This document shows positions 16,668 through 27,341 of a DNA stretch of 64,000 bases, one piece after another. The stretch is from Cupriavidus pauculus (GTDB lineage: Bacteria > Pseudomonadota > Gammaproteobacteria > Burkholderiales > Burkholderiaceae), in NCBI RefSeq assembly GCF_022179805.1, contig NZ_BPUO01000011.1, forward strand, positions 1 to 64,000, written 5' to 3'. The notes below the pieces were generated by a model, which saw only the letters and a list, made by a program, of their open reading frames with translations, did not search any database and was not told where the DNA came from. The position numbers and the translations under genes were made by a program. The stretch's first letter is position 1. Each line of letters begins with the position of its first letter.

Positions 16668-18518
16668 ATGTCGCGCGCCCTGGCGATCCTCAAAGAAGTC
16701 TTCGGCTACCACGCATTTCGTGGCACGCAGGCCGAAATCATCGACCATGTTGCGGACGGTGGCGATTGCCTGGTGCTGATGCCTACGGGTGGCGGCAAGT
16801 CGCTCTGCTACCAGATTCCGGCGTTGCTGCGTCAGCAGGCTGGGCTGGGCGTGGGCATTGTGGTGTCACCGCTGATCGCGCTGATGCAGGACCAGGTGGC
16901 GGCGCTGACCGAAGCCGGCGTGCGCGCGGCAGTGCTGAATTCGACATTGAGCAGCAGCGAGGCCTCGGCCGTCGAGCGTGACCTGCTGGCGGGCCGGGTC
17001 GATGTCCTGTATGTGGCGCCGGAGCGCCTCATGACCCCGCGCTTCCTGGATCTGCTGGACCGCACTCGTGTGGGTTTGTTCGCCATCGACGAAGCGCACT
17101 GCGTGTCGCAGTGGGGTCACGATTTCCGTCCCGAGTACATCCAGCTGACAGTGCTGCACGAGCGTTTTCCGAACGTGCCGCGCATCGCGCTGACGGCTAC
17201 GGCCGACTCGCTCACGCGCAACGAGATCATCGAACGGCTGGCGCTCGACGATGCGCGCGTCTTCATTTCCAGCTTCGATCGACCCAACATCCGCTATCGC
17301 ATTGTCGAAAAGGACAACGCGCGGCAGCAGTTGCTGGCCTTCATCAAGGCCGAGCACATGAATGGCGATGGCGGCCACGACAGCGGCATCGTGTACTGCC
17401 TGTCGCGCAAGAAGGTGGAGGACACCGCCGAGTGGCTGGCAGGCCATGGCATCCAGGCGCTGGCCTACCACGCCGGCATGGATGCACAGGTGCGGCAACG
17501 TCACCAGGCGCGGTTCCGGGAAGAAGAGGGCATCGTGATGGTGGCGACGATCGCGTTCGGCATGGGTATCGACAAGCCGGACGTGCGCTTCGTGGCCCAC
17601 CTGGACCTGCCCAAGAGCATGGAAGGCTACTACCAGGAAACCGGGCGCGCCGGCCGGGACGGCCTGCCGGCCAACGCCTGGATGGCGTACGGGCTGGGCG
17701 ATGTGGTGCAGCAAAAGCGCATGATCGATGAATCGGAGGCCGACGATGCGCACAAGCGCGTGTCGTCTTCCAAGCTTGATGCGCTGCTGGGCCTGTGCGA
17801 GACGGCCGGCTGCCGGCGTGTACGGATCCTGGCCTATTTCGAGGAAGCGGCGGAACCGTGCGGCAATTGCGACACCTGTCTTGAGCCGCCCGCTACCTGG
17901 GACGGCACGCGCGAGGCGCAGATGGCACTGTCGTGCGTGTATCGCACCGCGCAGGCCAGTCGCGTGCATTTCGGCGCCACGCACCTGATCGAAGTGCTGC
18001 GCGGCAACGCCAACGAGAAAATCCGGCAGTGGGGCCATGACAAAGTGTCGACTTTCGGCATCGGCAAGGACAAGTCCGTGTCCGAGTGGCACGCCATCTT
18101 CCGGCAACTGATTGCCCACGGCCTGCTGGTGATCGACCACGGCGGCCACGGCGCGTTGCTGCTTGGCGAACCGGCGCGCAACGTGCTCAAAGGCGGGGAA
18201 TCGGTAACGCTGCGGCGCCAGGCCAGCAAGCCAGGCAAGTCCGGCGACCGTGGCGGTCGCAGTGGCACGCGCACCGATCACACGGCGACGATGGATGCGG
18301 ACACGCTGGCCAACTGGGAGGCGCTGCGGAACTGGCGCACGGCAACTGCCAAGGCGCACGGCGTGCCGGCCTACGTCATCTTCCACGACGCCACACTGGC
18401 CGAACTGGCCCGCAGCGCGCCGGAGTCGATCGAAGAGCTGGCCGAGGTGCCCGGAATTGGTGCGTCGAAGCTCGAACGCTACGGCGACGAAATCCTGGAA
18501 ACGCTGCGCGGCGTCTGA
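16668..18518 (+). CDS. recQ: ATP-dependent DNA helicase RecQ
   Basis: A 616-residue 3'-5' SF2 helicase acting in recombination and fork repair. It shows Walker [10 protein letters not shown] (residues 41-49), the DEAHC box (141-145), SATADSL-equivalent LTATADS, and motif [12 protein letters not shown]. Zinc-binding cysteines are seen in the RQC region ([12 protein letters not shown]...CGNCDTC). A C-terminal HRDC domain closes the protein (about 535-616: [21 protein letters not shown]). ATG 16668 begins [19 protein letters not shown]; upstream in-frame sequence overlaps the divergent regulator and is not family-like. Confidence 0.96.
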   Translation: MSRALAILKEVFGYHAFRGTQAEIIDHVADGGDCLVLMPTGGGKSLCYQIPALLRQQAGLGVGIVVSPLIALMQDQVAALTEAGVRAAVLNSTLSSSEASAVERDLLAGRVDVLYVAPERLMTPRFLDLLDRTRVGLFAIDEAHCVSQWGHDFRPEYIQLTVLHERFPNVPRIALTATADSLTRNEIIERLALDDARVFISSFDRPNIRYRIVEKDNARQQLLAFIKAEHMNGDGGHDSGIVYCLSRKKVEDTAEWLAGHGIQALAYHAGMDAQVRQRHQARFREEEGIVMVATIAFGMGIDKPDVRFVAHLDLPKSMEGYYQETGRAGRDGLPANAWMAYGLGDVVQQKRMIDESEADDAHKRVSSSKLDALLGLCETAGCRRVRILAYFEEAAEPCGNCDTCLEPPATWDGTREAQMALSCVYRTAQASRVHFGATHLIEVLRGNANEKIRQWGHDKVSTFGIGKDKSVSEWHAIFRQLIAHGLLVIDHGGHGALLLGEPARNVLKGGESVTLRRQASKPGKSGDRGGRSGTRTDHTATMDADTLANWEALRNWRTATAKAHGVPAYVIFHDATLAELARSAPESIEELAEVPGIGASKLERYGDEILETLRGV

Positions 18519-18567
18519 CCATGCCAGCCGGGATCCGGGGCGCACGGCGGCCATATGGTGGTGACAA

Positions 18568-18586
18568 GGTATACGTCGCGTATACC
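18568..18586. promoter_or_regulatory. Inverted repeat, possible operator upstream of the str promoter
   Basis: GGTATAC-GTCGC-GTATACC is a perfect 7-bp inverted repeat with a 5-bp spacer; each arm contains the palindrome GTATAC. It ends 2 bp before the -35 box of the rpsL promoter. It has no T tail, so it is not a recQ terminator. The geometry fits a dimeric repressor or activator site; the regulator is unknown. Confidence 0.5.
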
Positions 18587-18588
18587 CC

Positions 18589-18617
18589 TTGACCGTTGCC
18601 ATTACCACTGCTAGAGT
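18589..18617 (+). promoter_or_regulatory. Candidate str operon promoter
   Basis: TTGACC (18589-18594), a 17-bp spacer, then TAGAGT (18612-18617). It lies about 240 bp upstream of rpsL and is the best sigma70 match in the 338-bp recQ-rpsL gap. The -35 box matches 5/6 and the -10 box 4/6. Confidence 0.6.
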
Positions 18618-18799
18618 GCCAGATTCGAGTTTTTGGCTTCGGATTTCGCTCGCCCGTCGGATTTGTGGCGCTTCAGGTGCTCAACTAGGCAGGACGACAG
18701 CGGGATCCAGGCGAGCTCGCGCTCTTTTGGCAAGTCTGTCACTTCACAGCCCTTCCTTCAGAGCGTCCGCTCACCTTTCCCGTCCAAAACCCGTAGTTG

Positions 18800-18835
18800 C
18801 CCCTTGGCCAGCCTCTGGCGAAGGGGTGTTTTTGT
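18800..18835 (+). terminator. Attenuator-like hairpin in the rpsL leader
   Basis: CCCCTT pairs with AAGGGG (18800-18805 with 18821-18826) and GCCAG with CTGGC (18807-18811 with 18815-18819), with one G-G mismatch and a 3-nt loop. TGTTTTTGT follows. It sits only about 20 nt upstream of the rpsL start, inside the leader of the str transcript, so it is likely regulatory attenuation rather than an operon end. Confidence 0.7.
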
Positions 18836-18856
18836 AAAACCAAGCTGGATTGAACA

Positions 18857-19234
18857 ATGCCAACTATCAACCAACTGGTTCGCAAGCCGCGCGTCTCTGA
18901 AGTCATCAAGAGCAAGAGCCCGGCGCTTGAGAACTGCCCCCAGCGTCGTGGCGTGTGCACCCGCGTGTACACCACTACGCCGAAGAAGCCGAACTCGGCA
19001 CTGCGTAAGGTCGCCAAGGTGCGCCTGACCAACGGTTTCGAAGTCATTTCGTACATCGGCGGTGAAGGCCACAACCTGCAGGAACACTCGGTCGTGCTGA
19101 TCCGCGGCGGCCGTGTGAAGGATCTGCCGGGTGTGCGTTACCACATCGTCCGTGGTTCGCTGGACCTGCAAGGCGTGAAGGATCGCCGTCAGGCCCGTTC
19201 GAAGTACGGTGCAAAGCGTCCGAAGGCTGCCTAA
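18857..19234 (+). CDS. rpsL: 30S ribosomal protein S12
   Basis: A 125-residue decoding-centre protein. The conserved loops [13 protein letters not shown] (Lys43) and [14 protein letters not shown] (Lys88, Pro91) carry the residues usual for streptomycin-sensitive ribosomes. First gene of the str cluster; 206 bp separate it from rpsG. Confidence 0.98.
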   Translation: MPTINQLVRKPRVSEVIKSKSPALENCPQRRGVCTRVYTTTPKKPNSALRKVAKVRLTNGFEVISYIGGEGHNLQEHSVVLIRGGRVKDLPGVRYHIVRGSLDLQGVKDRRQARSKYGAKRPKAA

Positions 19235-19440
19235 GCTTCTACGCAAAGCGTTTATCCGACAGCCGTGGCGCGAAGTCATGGAGCTGTCACCAGGCGGCGG
19301 TAAAACGGAGCGTTTTTTGTGCGCCGTGCCGTCGAGTAAGTGGTCACCCGGCGAATTTGCCCAGACAGTTGGCAAGCTAGTTGGTGGCCGGAGATGCGGA
19401 AATATTGACCCGCCTCTCAACTGAATCTTAAGGAAAGAAG

Positions 19441-19911
19441 ATGCCACGTCGTCGTGAAGTCCCCAAGCGGGACGTTCTGCCTGATCCGAAGTTCGGCAAT
19501 GTTGAAGTTGCCAAGTTCATGAACGTGCTGATGCTGGACGGCAAGAAGTCGGTTGCCGAACGTATCGTTTATGGCGCGTTTGACCAGATCGAAAAGAAGG
19601 CAGGCAAGGCCCCCATCGAAGTGTTCTCCGTTGCCATCAACAACGTGAAGCCGGTGGTGGAAGTGAAGAGCCGTCGCGTGGGCGGCGCCAACTATCAGGT
19701 TCCGGTCGAAGTCCGTCCGTCGCGTCGTTTGGCATTGGCGATGCGTTGGCTGCGCGAGGCCGCGAAAAAACGCAGCGAGAAGTCGATGGCGCTGCGCCTG
19801 GCAGGTGAGCTGATGGAAGCTGCAGAAGGCCGCGGTGGCGCAATGAAGAAGCGCGACGAAGTGCACCGCATGGCCGAAGCCAACAAGGCGTTCTCGCACT
19901 TCCGCTTCTAA
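19441..19911 (+). CDS. rpsG: 30S ribosomal protein S7
   Basis: A 156-residue head protein of the 30S subunit that nucleates 3'-domain assembly and contacts E-site tRNA. It begins [19 protein letters not shown] and includes [20 protein letters not shown] and the [19 protein letters not shown] segment. AAGGAAAG precedes the start. Followed by a terminator-like hairpin before fusA. Confidence 0.98.
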   Translation: MPRRREVPKRDVLPDPKFGNVEVAKFMNVLMLDGKKSVAERIVYGAFDQIEKKAGKAPIEVFSVAINNVKPVVEVKSRRVGGANYQVPVEVRPSRRLALAMRWLREAAKKRSEKSMALRLAGELMEAAEGRGGAMKKRDEVHRMAEANKAFSHFRF

Positions 19912-19937
19912 AGCGCGCGAAAAACGTTGTTGGTTGC

Positions 19938-19974
19938 CGGGCGGGTTGTGTTTTCACACATCTCGCCCGTTTGT
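19938..19974 (+). terminator. Terminator-like hairpin between rpsG and fusA
   Basis: An 8-bp GC-rich stem with one G-U pair (19938-19945 with 19962-19969) continues after one mismatch into a 5-bp stem (TTTC loop) and is followed by TTTGTGTT. It is probably a partial terminator that tunes fusA-tuf expression, since no promoter was recognised after it. Confidence 0.6.
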
Positions 19975-20029
19975 GTTAAGGGCGCAGACCATGAGATGTC
20001 TGCGCCTCACGGACGAATAGAGGATTAAA

Positions 20030-22138
<2,109 letters not shown>

Positions 22139-22146
22139 TAAAGATT

Positions 22147-22175
22147 CACCGCCACGCACGACCTGCGTGGCGGTG
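22147..22175 (+). other. Strong hairpin in the fusA-tuf spacer
   Basis: A perfect 12-bp stem CACCGCCACGCA/TGCGTGGCGGTG with a 5-nt loop begins 8 bp after the fusA stop. No T tract follows, so it is not an intrinsic terminator. It may protect or mark a processing site in the fusA-tuf mRNA. Confidence 0.6.
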
Positions 22176-22216
22176 TGACGAATTGAATCAGACTGTATTC
22201 CATTAGGAGCTGAAAC

Positions 22217-23407
22217 ATGGCAAAGGAAAAGTTCGAGCGGACCAAGCCGCACGTGAACGTAGGTACGATCGGTCACGTTGACCACGGTAAGACGACGCTG
22301 ACGGCAGCGATTGCCACGGTGCTGGCCGCGAAGTTCGGTGGTGCAGCCAAGAAGTACGACGAAATCGACGCAGCACCGGAAGAAAAGGCACGCGGTATCA
22401 CGATCAACACCGCACACGTGGAATACGAGACGGCCAACCGTCACTACGCCCACGTTGACTGCCCGGGCCACGCTGACTATGTGAAGAACATGATCACGGG
22501 CGCTGCGCAGATGGACGGCGCAATCCTGGTGTGCTCGGCCGCTGACGGCCCGATGCCGCAGACGCGTGAACACATCCTGCTGGCCCGCCAGGTTGGCGTG
22601 CCTTACATCATCGTGTTCCTGAACAAGTGCGACATGGTGGACGACGCCGAGCTGCTCGAGCTGGTGGAAATGGAAGTGCGCGAGCTGCTGAGCAAGTACG
22701 ACTTCCCGGGCGACGACACCCCGATCGTGAAGGGTTCGGCCAAGCTGGCGCTGGAAGGCGACAAGGGCGAGCTGGGCGAAGTGGCGATCATGGCCCTGGC
22801 CGACGCACTGGACACGTACATCCCGACGCCGGAGCGCGCCGTTGACGGTACGTTCCTGATGCCGGTGGAAGACGTGTTCTCGATCTCGGGCCGCGGTACC
22901 GTGGTGACCGGTCGTATCGAGCGTGGCGTTGTGAAGGTCGGCGAAGAAATCGAAATCGTGGGTATCCGCCCGACGGTGAAGACGATCTGCACCGGCGTGG
23001 AAATGTTCCGCAAGCTGCTGGACCAAGGTCAAGCTGGCGACAACGTGGGTCTGCTGCTGCGCGGCACGAAGCGCGAAGACGTGGAACGTGGTCAAGTCCT
23101 GTGCAAGCCGGGCTCGATCAAGCCGCACACGCACTTCACGGGTGAGGTGTACATCCTGTCGAAGGACGAAGGTGGCCGTCACACGCCGTTCTTCAACAAC
23201 TACCGCCCGCAGTTCTACTTCCGTACGACCGACGTGACTGGCTCGATCGAGCTGCCGAAGGACAAGGAAATGGTCATGCCGGGTGACAACGTGTCGATCA
23301 CCGTCAAGCTGATCGCCCCGATCGCCATGGAAGAAGGCCTGCGCTTCGCTATCCGCGAAGGTGGCCGTACCGTCGGCGCCGGCGTTGTGGCAAAGATCCT
23401 CGACTAA
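22217..23407 (+). CDS. tuf: Elongation factor Tu (second copy)
   Basis: A 396-residue EF-Tu identical in protein sequence to the copy at 710-1900. This is the str-operon copy, following fusA as in most proteobacteria, with AGGAGC before its ATG. The near-identity over 1.19 kb at DNA level, ending sharply at the start and stop codons, is the signature of ongoing gene conversion between the two tuf loci, which lie 21.5 kb apart in the same orientation. Confidence 0.98.
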   Translation: MAKEKFERTKPHVNVGTIGHVDHGKTTLTAAIATVLAAKFGGAAKKYDEIDAAPEEKARGITINTAHVEYETANRHYAHVDCPGHADYVKNMITGAAQMDGAILVCSAADGPMPQTREHILLARQVGVPYIIVFLNKCDMVDDAELLELVEMEVRELLSKYDFPGDDTPIVKGSAKLALEGDKGELGEVAIMALADALDTYIPTPERAVDGTFLMPVEDVFSISGRGTVVTGRIERGVVKVGEEIEIVGIRPTVKTICTGVEMFRKLLDQGQAGDNVGLLLRGTKREDVERGQVLCKPGSIKPHTHFTGEVYILSKDEGGRHTPFFNNYRPQFYFRTTDVTGSIELPKDKEMVMPGDNVSITVKLIAPIAMEEGLRFAIREGGRTVGAGVVAKILD

Positions 23408-23419
23408 GCAACCTTTTTC

Positions 23420-23446
23420 CGGGACGTGCCTTCGGGCATGTTCCCG
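23420..23446 (+). other. UUCG hairpin between tuf and rpsJ
   Basis: An 11-bp stem with one bulged T (23420-23430 with 23435-23446) is closed by the very stable C-TTCG-G tetraloop. ATAATCC follows rather than a T tract, so transcription probably continues into rpsJ. Confidence 0.6.
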
Positions 23447-23488
23447 ATAATCCGGGCACATTGCCCATCGCTCTTTTAAGGAACAATC

Positions 23489-23797
23489 ATGCAGAACCAG
23501 AAGATCCGTATCCGCCTGAAGGCTTTCGACTATCGCCTGATCGACCAGTCGGCTGCCGAAATCGTGGATACCGCCAAGCGTACCGGCGCGATCGTCAAGG
23601 GTCCCGTGCCCCTGCCGACCCGCATCCAGCGCTTTGACATCCTGCGTTCGCCGCACGTCAACAAGACCAGCCGCGATCAGTTCGAGATCCGCACTCACCA
23701 GCGCCTGATGGACATCGTCGATCCGACGGACAAGACCGTCGACGCGCTGATGAAGCTCGACCTGCCGGCCGGCGTGGACGTCGAGATCAAGGTGTAA
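23489..23797 (+). CDS. rpsJ: 30S ribosomal protein S10
   Basis: A 102-residue 30S protein, also the NusE partner of NusB and NusG. The family motif [20 protein letters not shown] and the C-terminal [12 protein letters not shown] are present. Here it closes the str transcript instead of opening the S10 operon: a strong terminator follows 35 bp later and a catabolic island separates it from rplC. Confidence 0.98.
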   Translation: MQNQKIRIRLKAFDYRLIDQSAAEIVDTAKRTGAIVKGPVPLPTRIQRFDILRSPHVNKTSRDQFEIRTHQRLMDIVDPTDKTVDALMKLDLPAGVDVEIKV

Positions 23798-23832
23798 ATA
23801 TGTTTTGGGCTGCTTCGGCAGTCTGATACAGC

Positions 23833-23870
23833 AAAACGGCGAACCGCTCGGTTCGCCGTTTTTGTTTTGG
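23833..23870 (+). terminator. Terminator after rpsJ
   Basis: A 13-bp perfect stem AAAACGGCGAACC/GGTTCGCCGTTTT (23833-23845 with 23850-23862) with a GCTC loop and TTTTTGTTTT tail. It ends the rpsL-rpsG-fusA-tuf-rpsJ unit and could also insulate the minus-strand araC gene, which ends at 23896. Confidence 0.95.
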
Positions 23871-23895
23871 AGATGGACGCCGCGCTACGCGCCCC

Positions 23896-24963
23896 TCAGC
23901 CGCGCCCCCGCCGCCGCAAGGTTTCGGCCGGGCATTCTCCAAACGCACGTCGATATTCGGCGCTGAATCTTCCGAGGTGCGCGAATCCCCAGCGCAATGC
24001 GGCCGCTGTCACCGACGACAGTGTCGCGTCGTTGAGCAGATCGTGCCGCACCCGTTCCAGCCGTACCGTGCGCAGGTAAGCCATCGGGCTCAGGCCGCGA
24101 TGCTCGCGGAATCCCGCATAAAGGCTGCGCAGGCTGACCCCTGCCATTTCCGCCAACCAGGCCGGTGTCAGCGCCGCGTCGGCGTGTGCGTGGATATATT
24201 CCTCGACTACCTTCACGTGCCGCGGAGCCAGCGGCTTGCCATGCCGGCCCAGCGCATCCGACAGGCTGTGGGGCTGCGATGTCAGTAGCGCGCCAATCAC
24301 GAACTGTTCCAATTGGCAGGCAGTCAGCGGATGGGTGGAGATCGACGGCGCCAGGCGCAGCATGTCGGCCAGATATTGCACGAGTGCCTGCCAGCCGGCC
24401 GTGCGCCAGTCCATGCCGAGTTGGAACCGTAGCGGCTGGACTGGCTTGCGCCCCAGGTATGCAGCGCAGACACGTTCCAACGCGCTGCGCTCGATGCGAA
24501 CGATGAGCTGGTCGTTGTCAGCGCTCCAGCGCATGCGCAACGGCTCGCTCGGTGTCAGCACCGAGGCCAGGTCCGGGTCAGAAACGATGTGCTGGCCGCC
24601 GCAATGGATGTCGGCCTCGCCGGCGATCGGCATCTGCACCAGCAGGAAGTCGCCAAGCGGGCCCGGATCGATCGTCACGTCGCCGCCATAGGCTAGCCGG
24701 TTGAAGGAGACGGCCTCCAACGGTGCGTGATGCATGCGTGCATGCAATGCGTTGCCGTGCAACGTCAGCCGATGGGGTTTGAAAACGGCGCCGACGTGCG
24801 CTCGCGTGGTGTCGAGGTCGTCCGAATCGAACACCAGCCTTGCGGCGTCGTGAAGCAGGGCACCCGCCAACGGCGCGGTGGCCGGGGCGGTGGGGGGCAA
24901 CTGCGGCATGTCTCGCTCCTGGCGGGCCGGCCCCGGTGCTGCCGCTTTGGTCCGGATCGACAT
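23896..24963 (-). CDS. AraC-family transcriptional regulator of the adjacent catabolic genes
   Basis: A 355-residue regulator; an in-frame ATG at 24909 (MPQLPPTAP) is an alternative start. The N-terminal half resembles the AraC-binding-like effector domain (HRLTLHGNALHARMHHAPLE, then FLLVQMPIAGEADI and LTPSEPLRMRW). The C-terminal double helix-turn-helix is clear: EYIHAHADAALTPAWLAEMA, then GVSLRSLYAGFREHRGLSPMAYL and LRWGFAHLGRFSAEYRRAFGECP. It is divergent from the oxygenase cluster, so it most likely activates it in response to the substrate or an intermediate. In known indole clusters the regulator is also of AraC type; the identity here is inferred. Confidence 0.9.
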   Translation of the reverse strand: MSIRTKAAAPGPARQERDMPQLPPTAPATAPLAGALLHDAARLVFDSDDLDTTRAHVGAVFKPHRLTLHGNALHARMHHAPLEAVSFNRLAYGGDVTIDPGPLGDFLLVQMPIAGEADIHCGGQHIVSDPDLASVLTPSEPLRMRWSADNDQLIVRIERSALERVCAAYLGRKPVQPLRFQLGMDWRTAGWQALVQYLADMLRLAPSISTHPLTACQLEQFVIGALLTSQPHSLSDALGRHGKPLAPRHVKVVEEYIHAHADAALTPAWLAEMAGVSLRSLYAGFREHRGLSPMAYLRTVRLERVRHDLLNDATLSSVTAAALRWGFAHLGRFSAEYRRAFGECPAETLRRRGRG

Positions 24964-25028
24964 ACCGGCAGAGCGTGCGCGCCGCTTGATTCCGGCGGCG
25001 ATTCGGCCGGCCGGCGTGGCGTGCGGCG

Positions 25029-25112
25029 GCGGATTCGCTGGCCACCACTATAGCGGATTCGCCTGTCCCCCCCTCGCGCCCCTTGAACAGGCGCGCATTT
25101 TCCTGCACTAAT
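25029..25112 (+). promoter_or_regulatory. Divergent control region of the catabolic island
   Basis: Two exact copies of GCGGATTCGC (25029-25038 and 25053-25062), 24 bp apart, lie upstream of a candidate promoter TTGAAC (25083-25088) - 18 bp - ACTAAT (25107-25112). Direct repeats just upstream of a poor -35 box are the usual layout for AraC-type activation. The repeats are seen; their role as operator is inferred. Confidence 0.45.
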
Positions 25113-25228
25113 CGGATAGCCGTGGCATTGGACGGCTAGTTTGCTGCGGTGCGGGCCTCCCATCATGGACTCAAGGGCGACGGCACGCATGGCGGCCATA
25201 TCGACGCAACCCACAGGAGACAACAGGC

Positions 25229-26458
25229 ATGGGCCAGACCATCCAGATCGAATCCCCGGACGGCAGTTTCAGCGGATACCTCGCCATTCCGGCGTCGGGC
25301 AAGGGGCCCGGCATCGTGTTGTGCCAGGAGATCTTTGGCATCAACGCCACGATGCGGCAGGTCGCGGACTATTACGCCGAGGAGGGCTACACCGTGCTGG
25401 TGCCGGACCTGTTCTGGCGCATTGCACCGGGAATCGAACTGACCGACCGTGGCGAAGACTTCCAGCGTGCGCTCGGGCTGTACCAGCAATTCAACGAAGA
25501 CACTGGCGTGCAGGATGTGGGGGCCGCACTGGCGGCACTGCGCCGGCGCCCCGAGTGTGTGGGCCAGACCGGTGTGCTTGGATTTTGCCTGGGCGGAAAG
25601 CTCGCCTACCTAGCGGCGTGCCGACTGTCGGACGTGGCCTGCGCGGTGGCCTACTACGGCGTGGGCATCGAGCATGCGCTGGCCGAGGCGGACAACATCC
25701 GAGGTCGGCTGGTGTTGCATGTGGCGGAGCAGGATGGCTTTTGCCCGCCCGAGGCACAGGGTCACATCCGCGAAGCACTGGGCGGCCGGCCCAACACCGA
25801 GCTGTACGTGTATCCGGGTATGGACCACGCGTTCGCACGGGTTGGCGGCGAGCACTTCGACAGGGCCTCGGCGCTGATGGCGCACCAGCGCTCCATCGCG
25901 GCACTGCGCGCCGAAATGGGTCCGCACTACGACTTCTCGGCCCTGTGGGACAAGCACTGCGAATACGAATTCGCCACCCGCGATGTGGATGCCACGATGG
26001 CGACGATGGTGCCCCAGCCCTACGTCAACCACATTCCGACGATGACCGGCGGCGTGGGCCATCGCGAGCTCCGGCGCTTCTATCAGCACCACTTCGTCCA
26101 CAGCAACCCTCCCGATACCACCCTGATTCCGCTGTCGCGCACGATTGGTGCCAGCCAGGTGGTGGACGAGATGCTGTTCTGCTTCACCCACACCTGCGAA
26201 ATCGACTGGATGCTGCCGGGCGTGCCGCCGACGGGCAAGCGGGTCGAAATTCCACTGATCGCCATCGTAAAGTTCCGGGGCGACAAGCTGTACCACGAGC
26301 ATATCTATTGGGACCAGGCCAGCGTGCTGGTACAGGTGGGCCTGCTCGATCCAAAGGGTTTGCCGGTGGCTGGTGTAGAGACCGCCCGCAAGCTACTCGA
26401 CGAGACGCGGCCGTCGAACACGCTGATGGCGAGCTGGAGCAAAAGCGAAGGCAAGTAG
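25229..26458 (+). CDS. Dienelactone hydrolase-like protein fused to a SnoaL/NTF2-like domain
   Basis: A 409-residue two-domain protein. Residues 1-225 form a DLH-type alpha/beta hydrolase with Glu34 (CQEIFG), nucleophile Cys120 (GFCLGG), Asp169 (EQDGF) and His200 (GMDHAF), so the Cys-Asp-His triad is complete. Residues about 235-400 look like a SnoaL/NTF2 fold (LWDKHCEYEFATRDVDATM, IPTMTGGVGHRELRRFY, PLSRTIGASQVVDEM). First gene of the oxygenase operon, 63 bp before the SDR. In related indole clusters the third step opens the ring of 3-hydroxyindolin-2-one to give anthranilate; this protein is the candidate, but whether it is homologous to the enzyme described there could not be checked. Confidence 0.85.
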   Translation: MGQTIQIESPDGSFSGYLAIPASGKGPGIVLCQEIFGINATMRQVADYYAEEGYTVLVPDLFWRIAPGIELTDRGEDFQRALGLYQQFNEDTGVQDVGAALAALRRRPECVGQTGVLGFCLGGKLAYLAACRLSDVACAVAYYGVGIEHALAEADNIRGRLVLHVAEQDGFCPPEAQGHIREALGGRPNTELYVYPGMDHAFARVGGEHFDRASALMAHQRSIAALRAEMGPHYDFSALWDKHCEYEFATRDVDATMATMVPQPYVNHIPTMTGGVGHRELRRFYQHHFVHSNPPDTTLIPLSRTIGASQVVDEMLFCFTHTCEIDWMLPGVPPTGKRVEIPLIAIVKFRGDKLYHEHIYWDQASVLVQVGLLDPKGLPVAGVETARKLLDETRPSNTLMASWSKSEGK

Positions 26459-26521
26459 CCGCACGCATCACGGCACGGGCGGCACGATGAGGCCGCCCGG
26501 CACACAACGAGGAGACACACC

Positions 26522-27310
26522 ATGAAGGGCTTGCAGGACAAGGTTGCCATCGTCACCGGTGGCGCCACGCTGATCGGTGCGGGCGTTGCGCGCGCCTTCG
26601 TCGAACAGGGCACGCGCGTGGCCATTCTTGACATTGATGCGGCAGGCGGCGAGCGCGTCGCGGCCGAGCTGGGTTCGATGGCGGTGTTCGTGCCAACGGA
26701 CATCACGCAGGACACACAGGTCCGCAGTGCCGTGACAACCGTGGCAAGCCGCTTCGGGCGCGTCGACTTTTTGGTCAATCTGGCGTGCACGTACCTGGAC
26801 GATGGCTTCCGTTCGACGCGCGCCGACTGGCTGGCCGCGCTAGATGTGAACGTGGTCTCCGGGGTGATGCTCGCCCAGGCCGTGCATCCGTATATGCGCG
26901 AGCAGGGCGGCGGCGCCATCGTCAATTTCACGAGCATCTCGGCGCGGGTTGCCCAGACCGGGCGCTGGCTCTATCCGGTGTCGAAGGCCGCCATCGCGCA
27001 GCTGACGCGCAGCATGGCGATGGATCTGGCACCTGATCGGATCCGCGTCAACGCCGTGTCGCCGGGATGGACCTGGTGCCGCCTGATGGACGAAGTCAGT
27101 GGCGGCAACCGGGCTCGCACCGATGCCGTGGCCGCGCCATTCCATCTGCTCGGCCGGGTCGGTGAGCCCGACGAAGTCGCGCAGGTCGTCCTGTTCCTGT
27201 GCTCCGACCACGCCAGCTTTGTGACCGGCGCCGACTATGCCGTGGATGGCGGCTACGCGGCGATGGGTCCCGAACAGAGCGTGCCCGCCATCGGCAAGCT
27301 CGCGGGCTGA
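26522..27310 (+). CDS. Short-chain dehydrogenase/reductase (candidate dihydrodiol dehydrogenase)
   Basis: A 262-residue Rossmann-fold SDR. The cofactor loop TGGATLIG is at residues 12-19 and the catalytic set is Asn110 (DVNVVSG), Ser138 (FTSIS), Tyr151 and Lys155 (YPVSK). The usual NNAG structural motif reads NLAC. SPGW after the sixth strand and the C-terminal ADYAVDGGYAAMG are typical. Acidic LDIDA after the second strand suggests NAD rather than NADP. GAGGAGAC precedes the ATG. Between the DLH and monooxygenase genes it would oxidise the product of the monooxygenase, for example indole-2,3-dihydrodiol; this substrate is inferred from gene context. Confidence 0.88.
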   Translation: MKGLQDKVAIVTGGATLIGAGVARAFVEQGTRVAILDIDAAGGERVAAELGSMAVFVPTDITQDTQVRSAVTTVASRFGRVDFLVNLACTYLDDGFRSTRADWLAALDVNVVSGVMLAQAVHPYMREQGGGAIVNFTSISARVAQTGRWLYPVSKAAIAQLTRSMAMDLAPDRIRVNAVSPGWTWCRLMDEVSGGNRARTDAVAAPFHLLGRVGEPDEVAQVVLFLCSDHASFVTGADYAVDGGYAAMGPEQSVPAIGKLAG

Positions 27311-27341
27311 GCCATTCCTGATTACAACCACGGAGACAACC

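Noticed and set aside
19302-19318. AAAACG-GAG-CGTTTT hairpin between rpsL and rpsG as a terminator
   Set aside because: A 6-bp, AT-rich stem with a 3-nt loop is too weak to claim.
25141-26490. 449-codon alternative plus-strand frame over the DLH gene
   Set aside because: Arg/Gly/Ala-rich frame-shifted reading of the DLH-SnoaL gene, whose catalytic motifs are complete in the other frame.
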